Below, piece by piece: positions 36,701 to 44,039 of a DNA stretch of 64,000 nucleotides. The stretch's first letter is position 1; each line of letters opens with the position of its first letter. The stretch is from Chloroflexota bacterium. Lineage in GTDB: Bacteria > Chloroflexota > UBA11872. Both the position numbers and the translations under genes were made by a program. The DNA is taken from positions 124,001 through 188,000 of the forward strand of contig JAPOVQ010000030.1 of assembly GCA_026708035.1 (NCBI GenBank), given 5' to 3'. The notes under the pieces were generated by a model. It was not told the DNA's origin, did no database searches, and worked only from the letters and a program-made list of their open reading frames with translations.

Positions 36701-36965
36701 CGATCTCGGCGGCCTGTCCCCTTGCTGGATATTTCCAGGAAATGCCCAACTCCACCGACGAATCATGGCCCTTGGCCTAAGTCGCGACGAGGATCGATGG
36801 GCACGGCTGCAGGAGTCGCTGGCGCTCTATCGCCTGGCGTTCGGTCAGCCGAGGCAAGAAGACATGCTGGCCGCCCTGGAGCGTCGCGGCATCGACGGGA
36901 ATCCAGACCGGATGGCGGACCTCAGGATCGACCTGCGTCCGCCGGCTCCGCGCGCAACACATTAG
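33774..36965 (+). CDS. DEAD/SNF2-like superfamily 2 helicase (operon gene 3)
   Basis: About 1063 residues from the ATG at 33774, which overlaps the previous stop as ATGA. The motifs in order are: Walker A VADETGLGKTHVA near 40-52, an unusual motif II ILDEFQRF near 266 (DEFQ in place of DEAH), LLLSATPYKPF near 303, then a long middle insertion, and SVGQEGIDFHWW near 900 and QREGRVDRYKG near 925. The last matches motifs V and VI of SNF2/DEAD helicases. It should be an ATP-driven DNA translocase or helicase. With DUF6361 and the PLD protein it forms a co-translated trio, which I read as a defence-type cassette. Confidence 0.85.
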   Translation: MTLKARSGPAGTLSDFQRATAEHAFRRLYLDQDSSRRFLVADETGLGKTHVAREVIALTLDHLQQVDGVRRIDIVYVCSNADIAAQNIRKLNVTASDSETTTFATRLSLLITQPDVLKPTTGGEGKPTTFVAFTPATSFQFGWQMGTAAERAVLYVLLRSHLGLRRARATAAQRIFQGFVASRRRFVKSYVAYARAKRFESSIRRAFLEEFDRSCERESLLALVDEVVGRRALTADQHKAARWIVGSLRRMLARAAVHALEPDLVILDEFQRFRDLLDVKTGSEAAELANDLFTQSDARVLLLSATPYKPFTYAEETAEGGGHYEDFLKTLQFLAAWDGPVDHLRADLDALRQAALSGEPTAVIRDRVQVQLRRWIARTERPTGARQITTLAPTRGRFGVQADDFLGYVTLRRIADAVKAPLSVEYWKSAPYFLNFLTGYRVGEHVRDAMKVPDQRAGLLPVLRGAQRIARPSVQRFQPVEWANARMRALAEETLSPGWWQLLWMPPSLPYHRLGGPYASIDSTAITKKLIFSSWVAAPSAIASLLSYEVQRRIFTRARGSEIENTPAARAAISRRLDYRMYEGRPASMSALALFWPQPALASRTDPLDAARDHAETPSVERLLEWAQERVQPVVGPAGHTASTASAVWHWFAPTHADRDGSLASALLGAHQSTLTEALAGDTPEHRALDAHVEQALTALDGENPESERPADLLTTSALLGLGAPGNIAWRALNRLKRPDDSVTELGQWRAAAILASGLRSVFARPVSILLLDSLYAGSGSMRDDDGIYWRRVARYCIDGGLQAVLDEYIHHLAGEAGVAATTDEGLIALAATARRAIAVRESVYRATDIDNFDGEGIAFPSRCAMRFGSARQSQDEARLPEVRAAFNSPFWPFVLATTSVGQEGIDFHWWCHSVVHWDLPGNPVDFEQREGRVDRYKGHAIRKNVAAAHRSAALAPGVRDPWTAVFETASAESDHDLGGLSPCWIFPGNAQLHRRIMALGLSRDEDRWARLQESLALYRLAFGQPRQEDMLAALERRGIDGNPDRMADLRIDLRPPAPRATH

Positions 36966-37091
36966 AGCCAATTGGCAACCGCACTGCAGCGGTCGTCCAT
37001 CGAGCCGCTGGGAGTGTTGACGCTGGCTCCGCGACGAGTCCTTCAATCGGGAGTCTCGGGAGATGATGTCGGTGGCCTCCAACGTCGAGTC

Positions 37092-37889
37092 TCAGGCGAG
37101 GTCAATCACGATGCGGCAGTGGTCGCTTGGGCCCCAATCGTCGGGGCTGTTGAGGGCGCGGGCGGAGACGCGGTCGGCGATGTTTTCGGTGGCGAAGACG
37201 TAGTCGAGCTGTCCCCACGCCTCCGCGGGTGACTTGCCGATTGGTTTGAAGGTCACCACATCGCCGCGGTAGCCGCGCCGTCCTTCGGGCATGAGGTGGC
37301 GAAAGCCCAGGGCTCGCATCCGGTCGAATGCCGTCTGAAAGTGAAGCGCTTCGCGTTCATTCCAAATCTCCGTCGGATGGCCGCTCCAACCTCGGAAAAT
37401 TGACAGGTCGCCGGCGGCAATGACGCGGCTGCGACGGCCGACCAAACGCGCCAAGTCCGAGATCAGGCGATGCACCGAGCCGATCGCCTCCCGGCGGCTC
37501 GGCGAGTCTGACTCACGTGTGAAATTGTCACCGCCGGCAGCCATTGAAACGACGATGACCGACTCGTCACCGTCGGCCGGGGTCACCACGGCGGCGCCGA
37601 GCGTGCCCCACTCGCTGGTGTAGAAGTCGTGGCTGTAGGGACCGCCGATTTGCCGGGTCGCGATGAAGCTGGCGGTGACTCGGTCGGAGAGCCGCGCGAC
37701 CACTGATGGAAACCCGAGCCAGGCGTCTTGGCGCTCGGGCCAGAGCCTGTAGTCGATGTCGATGCAGGTGCGGAGGTGTTCGGGAACGCGCGAGGCTTCC
37801 TGCAAGAGCGCGATGTCGACATCGTCCATTTCGACCAGCGCATCCCACGGCTTGCGCATGTGGGCCATGTTCCAGCAGACAATCTTCAT
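37092..37889 (-). CDS. Endonuclease/exonuclease/phosphatase (EEP) family protein
   Basis: A 265-residue protein. The fold markers are KIVCWNMAH at the N-terminus, LLQEAS carrying the metal-binding Glu, AGDLSIFRG in the middle, LDYVFAT and the C-terminal WGPSDHCRIVIDL with the catalytic Asp-His pair. These fit the exonuclease III / DNase I-like EEP superfamily of Mg-dependent phosphoesterases. Substrate unknown (DNA, RNA or lipid phosphate). It is convergent with the helicase gene, about 125 bases away. Confidence 0.85.
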   Translation of the reverse strand: MKIVCWNMAHMRKPWDALVEMDDVDIALLQEASRVPEHLRTCIDIDYRLWPERQDAWLGFPSVVARLSDRVTASFIATRQIGGPYSHDFYTSEWGTLGAAVVTPADGDESVIVVSMAAGGDNFTRESDSPSRREAIGSVHRLISDLARLVGRRSRVIAAGDLSIFRGWSGHPTEIWNEREALHFQTAFDRMRALGFRHLMPEGRRGYRGDVVTFKPIGKSPAEAWGQLDYVFATENIADRVSARALNSPDDWGPSDHCRIVIDLA

Positions 37890-38128
37890 TGGAGGCGTCC
37901 GCCAGTCAGTTCAACTCTCCGTTCGGCCCGCATGTTGGATGTCCCACGCCTGCGGCGACCGAATCTGGCCCGCCATTTCCAGGGTACCGAGGGCGGAGGT
38001 CAAAGTCGTGCCGCCCGGACATCTGCCTGACCGCACGATCTGACCGCTCGATCTGATGCATCTCCGGTCTAACCGCGACCCGCACTCGCCGCCGTGACGA
38101 CTGCATGAAACCTCTCGCAACGCTCGGG

Positions 38129-40126
38129 CTAGGTGCTTGGAATGAGCTGTCCCGTTACGCGTATATCGTAGAAGTAGATATTCTGGACCTCGCTGGAGCC
38201 GGTACATCCCAGACTTAGGGATACATCGTCATCATACGGAAGACCTGCTTCGAGATGCACCACCTCTCCATTGATGTACAGTGCAACGGATCCTCTGTCG
38301 TAGACAAATCTCACGTGGAATCTGTCTTCTCTTTCTAGAATCGGATGTACTTCACGTCTTATTGACTGCCACTCGGCATCGTAGCCAAATCCATAACGTG
38401 TCCACCTGAGATTTGCATATATACCAGTTCGCAAACTAGTATATTCTGTAAAGCTTATTACATCATGCGGCTCATATGGCCGCGCGGAAGTATTGCCGAG
38501 TTCTATGAGAAATCCAGACAATGCGGCAGGATTCTTCCATATTGTCGCCGTGAGCTCGATTGGCCCACCCTCGACCCAAAACGCCATCGCACCGCCAGCT
38601 CGCCCTGAAGCGACTATGTCCCTCGGACAGGCCGCACCCTCACGCTCGATCAGGGTGATTCGGTCGAACAGCGGCCGCGCCGGGCGCGAAGCCGCCGCGC
38701 CACTGGCAATGTCATCCAGCCAGGCGTCCACCAGCGCCTGAGCCGCTTCGGCGGTGAGAGCGGAGTCGGCCTGCGAACGTTCAGGCGATGTGCTGCCGGC
38801 AATGCCCACCACGCGTCCGGTTGTGGTGGCGACCGGGCTGCCACTCTTGCCGGCGTTGATCGTCGGAGTGAAGGTCAGCTGCTGGCCGGCCTGCACGGTC
38901 AATGCCCATATCGACGTCGCCGTCGGCTCCGCTTGACATTCGACACCTCGGCCCGTCTCGGGTTTCGTGGCGTCAAATCCGGTGGCCACGAGCTCAGTCC
39001 CATGCGCCAGGCCCGCTGACTCGCCCAACTGCACCGGAATATGACCGTCGCCGTCAACCTTGATCAGCGCAAGGTCGTGCCCCTGGTGGCCAGCGACGAT
39101 CTGGGCATTGGCCGTGTAGCCGCGCGGGCTTGCGACCGACATCGTGGCCGCGTCCACCGCAAGGCGCCACGGGATCAGGGCATAACCGCTCTCGGTCACG
39201 AAGAATCCCGTCCCGCACGCTTGGTCGGTCCTGACGCGCAGCAGGGCTAGTTCCAGGAACTTCGCCACGTCTTCGGCGGTGTCGCCGTGAGGTCCACGGC
39301 GGCTTTCCAGCCCGAGGTCAAGTTGGTCGCCGACCGCCAGCGGCGCTTCCGGGCCAAAGGCCAGGTATTGCTGCCAGGCGCGGCGCGGATAGCGGCTGTC
39401 GCGCAAGGTATCGCCCAGCAATCGCAGCTTGACCGGCGACGCGGCCGATTCGGGGTGATATTCGAGCACGGCGGCCTGGAAGTACTGGCGAATGCGGCTG
39501 TCGGGCGGGCGGCCGGGGATGTGCAGGTCGGCCTCCGGATGATCGTCCGCGCGCGCATCGGTCTTGGGAAAGCCGAACGAGGCCACGCCGCCCAGCCGGT
39601 GGAAGAAGTCGGCAAAGCCGATGTCCTCGCCTTCCACCGACTGGTTCGAGACCTTGTGGCCCCAGGGGCCGAGCAGCTCACCGGGGTTCGGGTTGGTCAG
39701 GTGCAGCTCGACGCCCTGGTCGATGGAGCCGCCGAGACCGCCGCCCAGATAGTCCCAGGCGAGCCGTCGCTGGAAGGTGGGCGCGCCACCGGCCGGCGGC
39801 GGCTGCCAGTCAACGACGCCGCGCTGGTAGTACTGGGTGAGGGTGCCCGGTCGCTCTTCCACGATGGCGGAGGTTGGGTAGCCCCAGCGTTCGATGCCGC
39901 CGGTCTGGGTGTAGTTCGCCAGGAAGTCGGCGCGAAATGCCGTGCCGTCTGCGAATGTGCCGGCCACGTCCACCACGTTGTGTTGCAGCGGCTCGAAGAA
40001 TTGGACGCCCGAAACTTCCGCGGTCGTGAAGCCAGACTCGGCGCCGCGGCTGGGCGACGGCCCGCCAACTGCCCACAGCGTCAGCGCGAGCAGCGGCGCC
40101 GTGATGAGAACTCGCTTCCACGACAT
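38129..40126 (-). CDS. Secreted trypsin-like protein with GYP/QYF modules and a C-terminal LamG-like domain; catalytic His appears lost
   Basis: About 665 residues from the ATG at 40126, giving a clean signal peptide (VLITAPLLALTLWAV). Residues about 30-275 hold one GYP/QYF double module (RWGYPTSAI, LTQYYQRGVVDW, FGFPKTDA, IRQYFQAAVLEYHP). Residues about 290-490 resemble a trypsin-like domain: GTGFFVTESGYALIPWR replaces the usual NxH, so the catalytic His is Arg, while the Asp (GHDLALIKV) and Ser (AGKSGSPVA) remain. Residues about 520-665 look like a concanavalin/LamG lectin-like domain, encoded by noticeably A/T-richer DNA. It is probably a secreted binding protein rather than an active protease. 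Confidence 0.75.
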   Translation of the reverse strand: MSWKRVLITAPLLALTLWAVGGPSPSRGAESGFTTAEVSGVQFFEPLQHNVVDVAGTFADGTAFRADFLANYTQTGGIERWGYPTSAIVEERPGTLTQYYQRGVVDWQPPPAGGAPTFQRRLAWDYLGGGLGGSIDQGVELHLTNPNPGELLGPWGHKVSNQSVEGEDIGFADFFHRLGGVASFGFPKTDARADDHPEADLHIPGRPPDSRIRQYFQAAVLEYHPESAASPVKLRLLGDTLRDSRYPRRAWQQYLAFGPEAPLAVGDQLDLGLESRRGPHGDTAEDVAKFLELALLRVRTDQACGTGFFVTESGYALIPWRLAVDAATMSVASPRGYTANAQIVAGHQGHDLALIKVDGDGHIPVQLGESAGLAHGTELVATGFDATKPETGRGVECQAEPTATSIWALTVQAGQQLTFTPTINAGKSGSPVATTTGRVVGIAGSTSPERSQADSALTAEAAQALVDAWLDDIASGAAASRPARPLFDRITLIEREGAACPRDIVASGRAGGAMAFWVEGGPIELTATIWKNPAALSGFLIELGNTSARPYEPHDVISFTEYTSLRTGIYANLRWTRYGFGYDAEWQSIRREVHPILEREDRFHVRFVYDRGSVALYINGEVVHLEAGLPYDDDVSLSLGCTGSSEVQNIYFYDIRVTGQLIPST

Positions 40127-40508
40127 TGGTGCGAGCGTCCTCAAGTCGCGGCCAGTGAATTGAGCGATCACGCCGTTCGCAGACTCCCTCGGGCCGTGAT
40201 CCCGTCGCTTCCAGGACGCCTGGAGCGCACCGCCGCAACCCTCCGCCTCCGTGTCATTGCAACCCAAACTATCAAGCCGCGACGGCGACCAAACTTATCA
40301 AGCGGCTCCGGTACCTGCCTACCGGTGCGCATGTGCCCCTGACGCTCGGCGAGGAGGGCGAATTCTAGCGGGATACGGCGAGCGCCGGCGCGCACGACGG
40401 CGCAAGAGCCCTCGGCTTTGTCAGGGTCCTCACCAGGCGACCGGGAACAGCCGGCATGGCTGCCGTGTTCTCGCCGGGTTCGCGATTTGGCCGGATGAGC
40501 AGGTCCGA

Positions 40509-40576
40509 ACCGGCGAATCGCGGTACCGACGGCGGGACTCGAACCCGCACAGCCCGGAGGCCGCTAGCCCCTCAAG
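40509..40576 (-). repeat. Left direct repeat containing a tRNA-Leu(GAG) 3' fragment
   Basis: On the minus strand this contains the anticodon loop TTGAGGG, the 3' anticodon arm, a long variable arm, a T-arm (GCGGG-TTCGAGT-CCCGC) and a 3' acceptor end. The bases upstream do not pair with the anticodon arm and the acceptor 5' half and D-arm are absent. It is therefore a 3' fragment, not a tRNA gene. It matches 41483-41550 in 63 of 68 positions and in the same orientation. Confidence 0.8.
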
Positions 40577-40600
40577 ACTGTGGCTTGTGACGTTGAACGG

Positions 40601-40659
40601 TTGACATGCAAGCTCGCTCTTGCATATCGTGGTCAATTGACATGCAAGCGAACACTTGC
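40601..40659 (+). promoter_or_regulatory. Promoter with two palindromic operators for the ArsR-like gene
   Basis: TTGACA at 40601 is a good -35 box, and TATCGT at 40625, 18 bases on, is a possible -10. Overlapping them is the perfect palindrome ATGCAAG-ctcgct-CTTGCAT (40606-40625). A second, shorter one, GCAAG-cgaaca-CTTGC, lies at 40644-40659, also preceded by TTGACA at 40637. This arrangement suits autorepression by a small dimeric winged-helix regulator. The second site overlaps a TTG at 40656, arguing that translation starts at GTG 40674. Confidence 0.65.
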
Positions 40660-40673
40660 CTTGGACTAGTCGT

Positions 40674-40964
40674 GTGGACGTGTATCGCGCGATCGCTGAC
40701 CCAACCCGGCGAGCCATCCTGGATGAACTCGTTGAACGGTCGGGTCAGTCACTCTTCGAGATTTGCGCACGCCTGACCATGAAGCACGGCATCAACTCGT
40801 CACGCCAGGCGATCACGCAACACCTGGACGTCCTGGAGGCCGCCGGGCTGATTCGCACGAGGCGCGCGGGGAGATCGAAGCTCCATTGGTTTGTGGGCGA
40901 CCCGCTGAAGGCCATCGCGGAACGTTGGCCGATCTCGACCGACGAAGGGGGACTTGAACGATGA
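40674..40964 (+). CDS. ArsR-family winged-helix transcriptional regulator
   Basis: About 96 residues. It has the typical opening DVYRAIADPTRRAILDEL, then a recognition region SRQAITQHLDVLEAAGLIRT and the wing TRRAGRSKLHW. This is the metal-independent type that often pairs with VOC/SRPBCC genes, because no Cys metal-site motif (such as ELCVCDL) is visible. The ATGA at 40961-40964 couples it to the VOC gene. It probably represses its own operon through the palindromes upstream. Both genes sit between tRNA-Leu-derived direct repeats, which suggests transfer. Confidence 0.85.
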   Translation: MDVYRAIADPTRRAILDELVERSGQSLFEICARLTMKHGINSSRQAITQHLDVLEAAGLIRTRRAGRSKLHWFVGDPLKAIAERWPISTDEGGLER

Positions 40965-41356
40965 GGATTCACTTGGCCGGCGTATTCGTAGACGACCAGC
41001 AGAAGGCGCTTCGCTTCTACACGGAGACGCTTGGCTTCCAGGTCAAGCACAACATTCCCTTGGGCGAGTACGCCTGGATCACGGTGGTATCCGCGGAAGA
41101 CCCGGAGGGGACCGAGTTTCTGCTCGAGCCCGATGCCCATCCCGCGGTCCGTCCGTTCGTGCAGGCGCTTGTGGCGGACGGTATCCCCAGTACGTCCTTC
41201 GCAGTCGACGACGTGCAAGCCGAATACGATCGTCTCGTGGCAAAGGGTGTGCGCTTCGTACAGCCGCCAACCGACCTCGGGACAGTCGTTACGGCGATAT
41301 TCGACGATACGTGCGGCAACCTGATCCAGATCATGGAGGAGAAACCTCAGCCGTGA
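40961..41356 (+). CDS. VOC (glyoxalase/bleomycin-resistance/dioxygenase) family protein
   Basis: A 131-residue protein with two beta-alpha-beta-beta-beta halves: MRIHLAGVFVDDQQKALRFY with YTETLGFQVK in the first, and TSFAVDDVQAEYDRLVAKGV and FDDTCGNLIQIME in the second. His4 and Glu at the end of each half are candidate metal ligands. It overlaps the ArsR-like gene by four bases. VOC proteins act as isomerases, dioxygenases or antibiotic-binding proteins; which one cannot be told. The regulator suggests it is induced by a small molecule. Confidence 0.88.
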   Translation: MRIHLAGVFVDDQQKALRFYTETLGFQVKHNIPLGEYAWITVVSAEDPEGTEFLLEPDAHPAVRPFVQALVADGIPSTSFAVDDVQAEYDRLVAKGVRFVQPPTDLGTVVTAIFDDTCGNLIQIMEEKPQP

Positions 41357-41482
41357 CGATCTTGAGCAGTCCCACCAGCCCTGTGGCAGGCGGCCGGTCG
41401 CCGATCGCAACGGGGCGCACCCGAGCATGGAAGGCGCGACTTGACGGATGCCCGATGGTCGAGCGCCTGTCTAGCTGAACTG

Positions 41483-41550
41483 ACCGGCGAATCAGGGTGC
41501 CGAGGGCGGGACTCGAACCCGCACAGCCCGGAGGCCACTAGCCCCTCAAG
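41483..41550 (-). repeat. Right direct repeat containing a tRNA-Leu(GAG) 3' fragment
   Basis: The second copy of the 68-bp repeat, in the same orientation as 40509-40576, offset by 974 bases. It retains the more canonical 3' acceptor sequence CCTCGGCACC and the T-arm but again has no 5' half. Together the copies bracket only the ArsR and VOC genes. The repeat extends 11 bases past the tRNA 3' end (accggcgaatc), so it was duplicated with flanking DNA. Confidence 0.8.
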
Positions 41551-41997
41551 GTTTCGTTCGCCTGCCGCGTGCCTCCCTGGTCTTTCCTTCTGTTACTGCA
41601 CTAGCCGGTGCCAACTCTGACGCAAAGGCTAGGGCACTACGTCCGGCAAAAAGTGACACATTCGTCGCCAATTGGCGACGCTTCTATTGTATCCGTCAGC
41701 ACTGGATTTGGGAGAGGATCCGCCATGGTCGTGTGGGGGGACAGTGCGATCTGCGGAAGCCTGACGCAGGCCCGACTGGCAGTCCGGCTCGGCACCCGTT
41801 CCCAGAGTTCGTGTTTCACCACTCCTTGCGCCAAAACCCGACGCGGGTGTCGCAGCCTCCTTTTCCTTGATCCACGGTGCGGCGTGCAGTGTTCGCGGGC
41901 TGTCCCAACGCGTGATCCCCGACCAGCTTGGCTCACTTTGTCGGGACTACCCATGCGCCCCATGGGCGACCTGACCGGCAACGGGATAGTCCAAGCT
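41551..41997. other. Gene-free stretch with an 18-bp perfect palindrome
   Basis: I see no convincing gene here. At 41663-41680 there is the perfect palindrome CGTCGCCAATTGGCGACG. Its length and symmetry suit a dimeric regulator's operator. The nearest start downstream on either strand is far away, so its target is unclear. It may be a decayed regulatory region. Confidence 0.4.
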
Positions 41998-43278
41998 TCA
42001 GCCATCCCCGCAAAACGGCAGACCGAGTTGGTCGAGGTCGTTGGTTGGAACTTCTTCCAAGGCATTGGGAACGCATCCCGTGAGTTGGTTCGTGCCGCCG
42101 AGCCGCAACTCAAACAGGTTGTCGAGATTGCCCAGCTCGACAGGGATCGTCCCGCTCAGCTGGTTATCGTGGAGCAACAGCCTTGCCAGCTTGGAAAGAC
42201 TGCCCAGTTCGGCCGGGATTGCCCCGACCAATTGGTTCCCGCTGAGTCCCAGCACATCCAGATTGGTGAGGCGTCCGAGCGCGGGCGGGATCTCTCCGCT
42301 CAGTTGGTTCCCCCTGAGAGCAAGCCCTTGCAGTTTGGCGAGACCGCCCAGCTCGGGCGGAATGCTCCCACTGAGCTGGTTGTCGTGGAGCCGTAGGTGC
42401 CGCAGGTTGGCGAGGTTGCCCAGCTCGGACGGAATTGGCCCACTCAACTGGTTTTCATTGAGCCACAGGTCTGTGAGATGCGTCAGGCGGCCCAGCTCTC
42501 GCGGGATCGGCCCGCGCAATTCGTTCAACTGGAGATACAGCTCCGCCAGGTTGTCGAGTTCGCCCAGCTCGGGCGGGATGGTCCCCCTGAGCTGGTTCCT
42601 ATGCAGCTCCAGCAGTTCCACGCTGGCCAGGCGGCTCAACTCCGCCGGGATCTCTCCACGCAACTGGTTGTTTCCGAGCACCAGCCGCGTGACGCGACCG
42701 TCGGCGTCCGTTGTGACCCCGTGCCAGTCGCCGAGCGGCGCCTCGCTCAGCCAGTTGGTGCTGTTCAGCCAATTCGGTCCGTCGGTTGCGTGGTAGATGG
42801 CGACTAGGACGTCCCGGTCACTGGTGGGGGCGGATGTGGGCGTGGCCGTTCGTGTTGCAGTCGGGTCAGGTATCGGCCTGGGCGTGACTGTCGGTGTGGG
42901 CGTGGGAGTCGGCGTGGGTGCTGGCGTCCGCGTTGGTGAGGGCGTGACCGTTGGATTCGGTGTGGGGGTTAGTGTGGGCGAGACTGTCGGCGCCGCTATT
43001 GGATCGGACGTGGGCGAGGGTGCTGTGGGCGTTGCGGTCGGCGCGACCCGCGCGAGTATGGGTGTTGGCTGGGGCGTCGTGGCCGCCGCGGGATTTGGCG
43101 TGAGCGTTCGGGTCGGCACCGCGTTCGAGTCGGGCGTCGGGGTGAGCGAGGGTGACTCAGGCGCAGCTGTCGTCGGCGTCCGATCAACCGCCTCCGGGAC
43201 TGCAGCCGGGGCGTCGCACGTGGCCGCCATGAGGGAAACGGAGAGCAGGAGCGCCAGCCCGACAACAGCTAGGCGCAT
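41998..43278 (-). CDS. Leucine-rich-repeat lipoprotein with Thr/Pro stalk
   Basis: About 426 residues from the ATG at 43278. The signal segment (MRLAVVGLALLLSVSLMAATC) ends in a lipobox-like MAATC. Then come a long Pro/Thr stalk with PTPTPT runs, an LRR cap (DRDVLVAIYHATDGPNWLNS and WLSEAPLGDWHGV) and about ten plant-type repeats of the form LxxLxNQLxGxIPxELGxL. The stalk would hold the LRRs away from the membrane. The LRRs closely resemble those of the giant protein at 6267-15749, so these are paralogues. Ligand unknown. Confidence 0.85.
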   Translation of the reverse strand: MRLAVVGLALLLSVSLMAATCDAPAAVPEAVDRTPTTAAPESPSLTPTPDSNAVPTRTLTPNPAAATTPQPTPILARVAPTATPTAPSPTSDPIAAPTVSPTLTPTPNPTVTPSPTRTPAPTPTPTPTPTVTPRPIPDPTATRTATPTSAPTSDRDVLVAIYHATDGPNWLNSTNWLSEAPLGDWHGVTTDADGRVTRLVLGNNQLRGEIPAELSRLASVELLELHRNQLRGTIPPELGELDNLAELYLQLNELRGPIPRELGRLTHLTDLWLNENQLSGPIPSELGNLANLRHLRLHDNQLSGSIPPELGGLAKLQGLALRGNQLSGEIPPALGRLTNLDVLGLSGNQLVGAIPAELGSLSKLARLLLHDNQLSGTIPVELGNLDNLFELRLGGTNQLTGCVPNALEEVPTNDLDQLGLPFCGDG

Positions 43279-43883
43279 CAGTACGGCCTGCTGCTTCGGC
43301 CGACATTCGGCTCCGTCGCGCCATGGCCGCGGAGATTTCCGACACGTGGTCCCCGACCAGCGTGGGCAATGCCCTCGCACAGGGCCACCGGCGGCGCGTG
43401 TGCCGCGCGCTCGAGTCGGCGACAACGCACCCCCGCTCCCCTCGACCGGTGCCGTCGCGCAGTGCGCCACAGACCAACCGCAAAGGACCAGAGCGTGCAA
43501 GGAAGTTCACCAGGTCGGCAGTCGCCTGTGCGATCACGACCGACGCGGTCGGGGTCACGGCGGCTGGGCCGACCGCGCCCGTGGTGAGCTGTCGAGCCAT
43601 CTCGGCGACCGAATCCACTCGGGCGCGCTGGTGGGCAGCCGAATCGCAGAACGAGGCAGCATGCTCCGACCCACGGGGACACACGCAGCCTGCCACGCCG
43701 CTGGGACAGCACCGTCAGCCCACCAGGATCTTTATGGCAGCAGTTGCGGCGGCACGTCAGGTCTCTGCGGCATTTGAACTATCGGCGGTGCTCCACAGTC
43801 GCCACAACGTGAGCGCCCCGGGCGCCTCGGCGGAGAAAACTGCCGCGCTGGGCTCTTCGGGGAGGGCCGCTCGCCATCCCGCT
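43279..43883. other. Gene-free stretch upstream of the LRR lipoprotein
   Basis: Open frames exist on both strands because the DNA is GC-rich, but none has a recognisable domain, signal or start context. Nothing else is seen. It probably holds the promoter of the LRR gene near its left end. Confidence 0.35.
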
Positions 43884-44039
43884 CTACGGCGTCGGGTTGA
43901 CGTAGTTGGACCACCCGCTCAGACCATTCGCGTTGATGGCTTTGACACGGTGCAAGTGCCGCACGCCTGACGTCACGTTCGTGTCCGTGTACGTGGTGGC
44001 CGTGCTGTTGGACGATGCCACGTTCGATCGTCCCAACGG
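43884..44039 (-). pseudogene. Remnant of a fibronectin type III domain (C-terminal end)
   Basis: On the minus strand a frame after a stop at 44042-44040 reads NVASSNSTATTYTDTNVTS, then GVRHLHRVKAINANGLSGWS and NYVNPTP before a TAG at 43886-43884. That is the end of an FN3 domain of the YTDT...Y-RVKAIN-GLS-WS type. The stop follows TWTYVQ, which would belong to the same domain, so the reading frame is broken. It appears to be the 3' end of a decayed secreted protein. Confidence 0.6.

Noticed and set aside
26971-37889. Assignment of the 27-38 kb cluster to classical DISARM or BREX
   Set aside because: No DrmB (DUF1998), methyltransferase, PglZ or BrxC-like gene is present; only helicase and PLD features are shared.
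40520-40580. Complete tRNA-Leu gene
   Set aside because: Only the 3' half is present. The bases 5' of the anticodon loop do not pair with the 3' anticodon arm and no acceptor 5' half or D-arm can be found.
42797-43777. Plus-strand frame rich in VGVGVGV
   Set aside because: It is antisense to the Thr/Pro stalk of the LRR lipoprotein.
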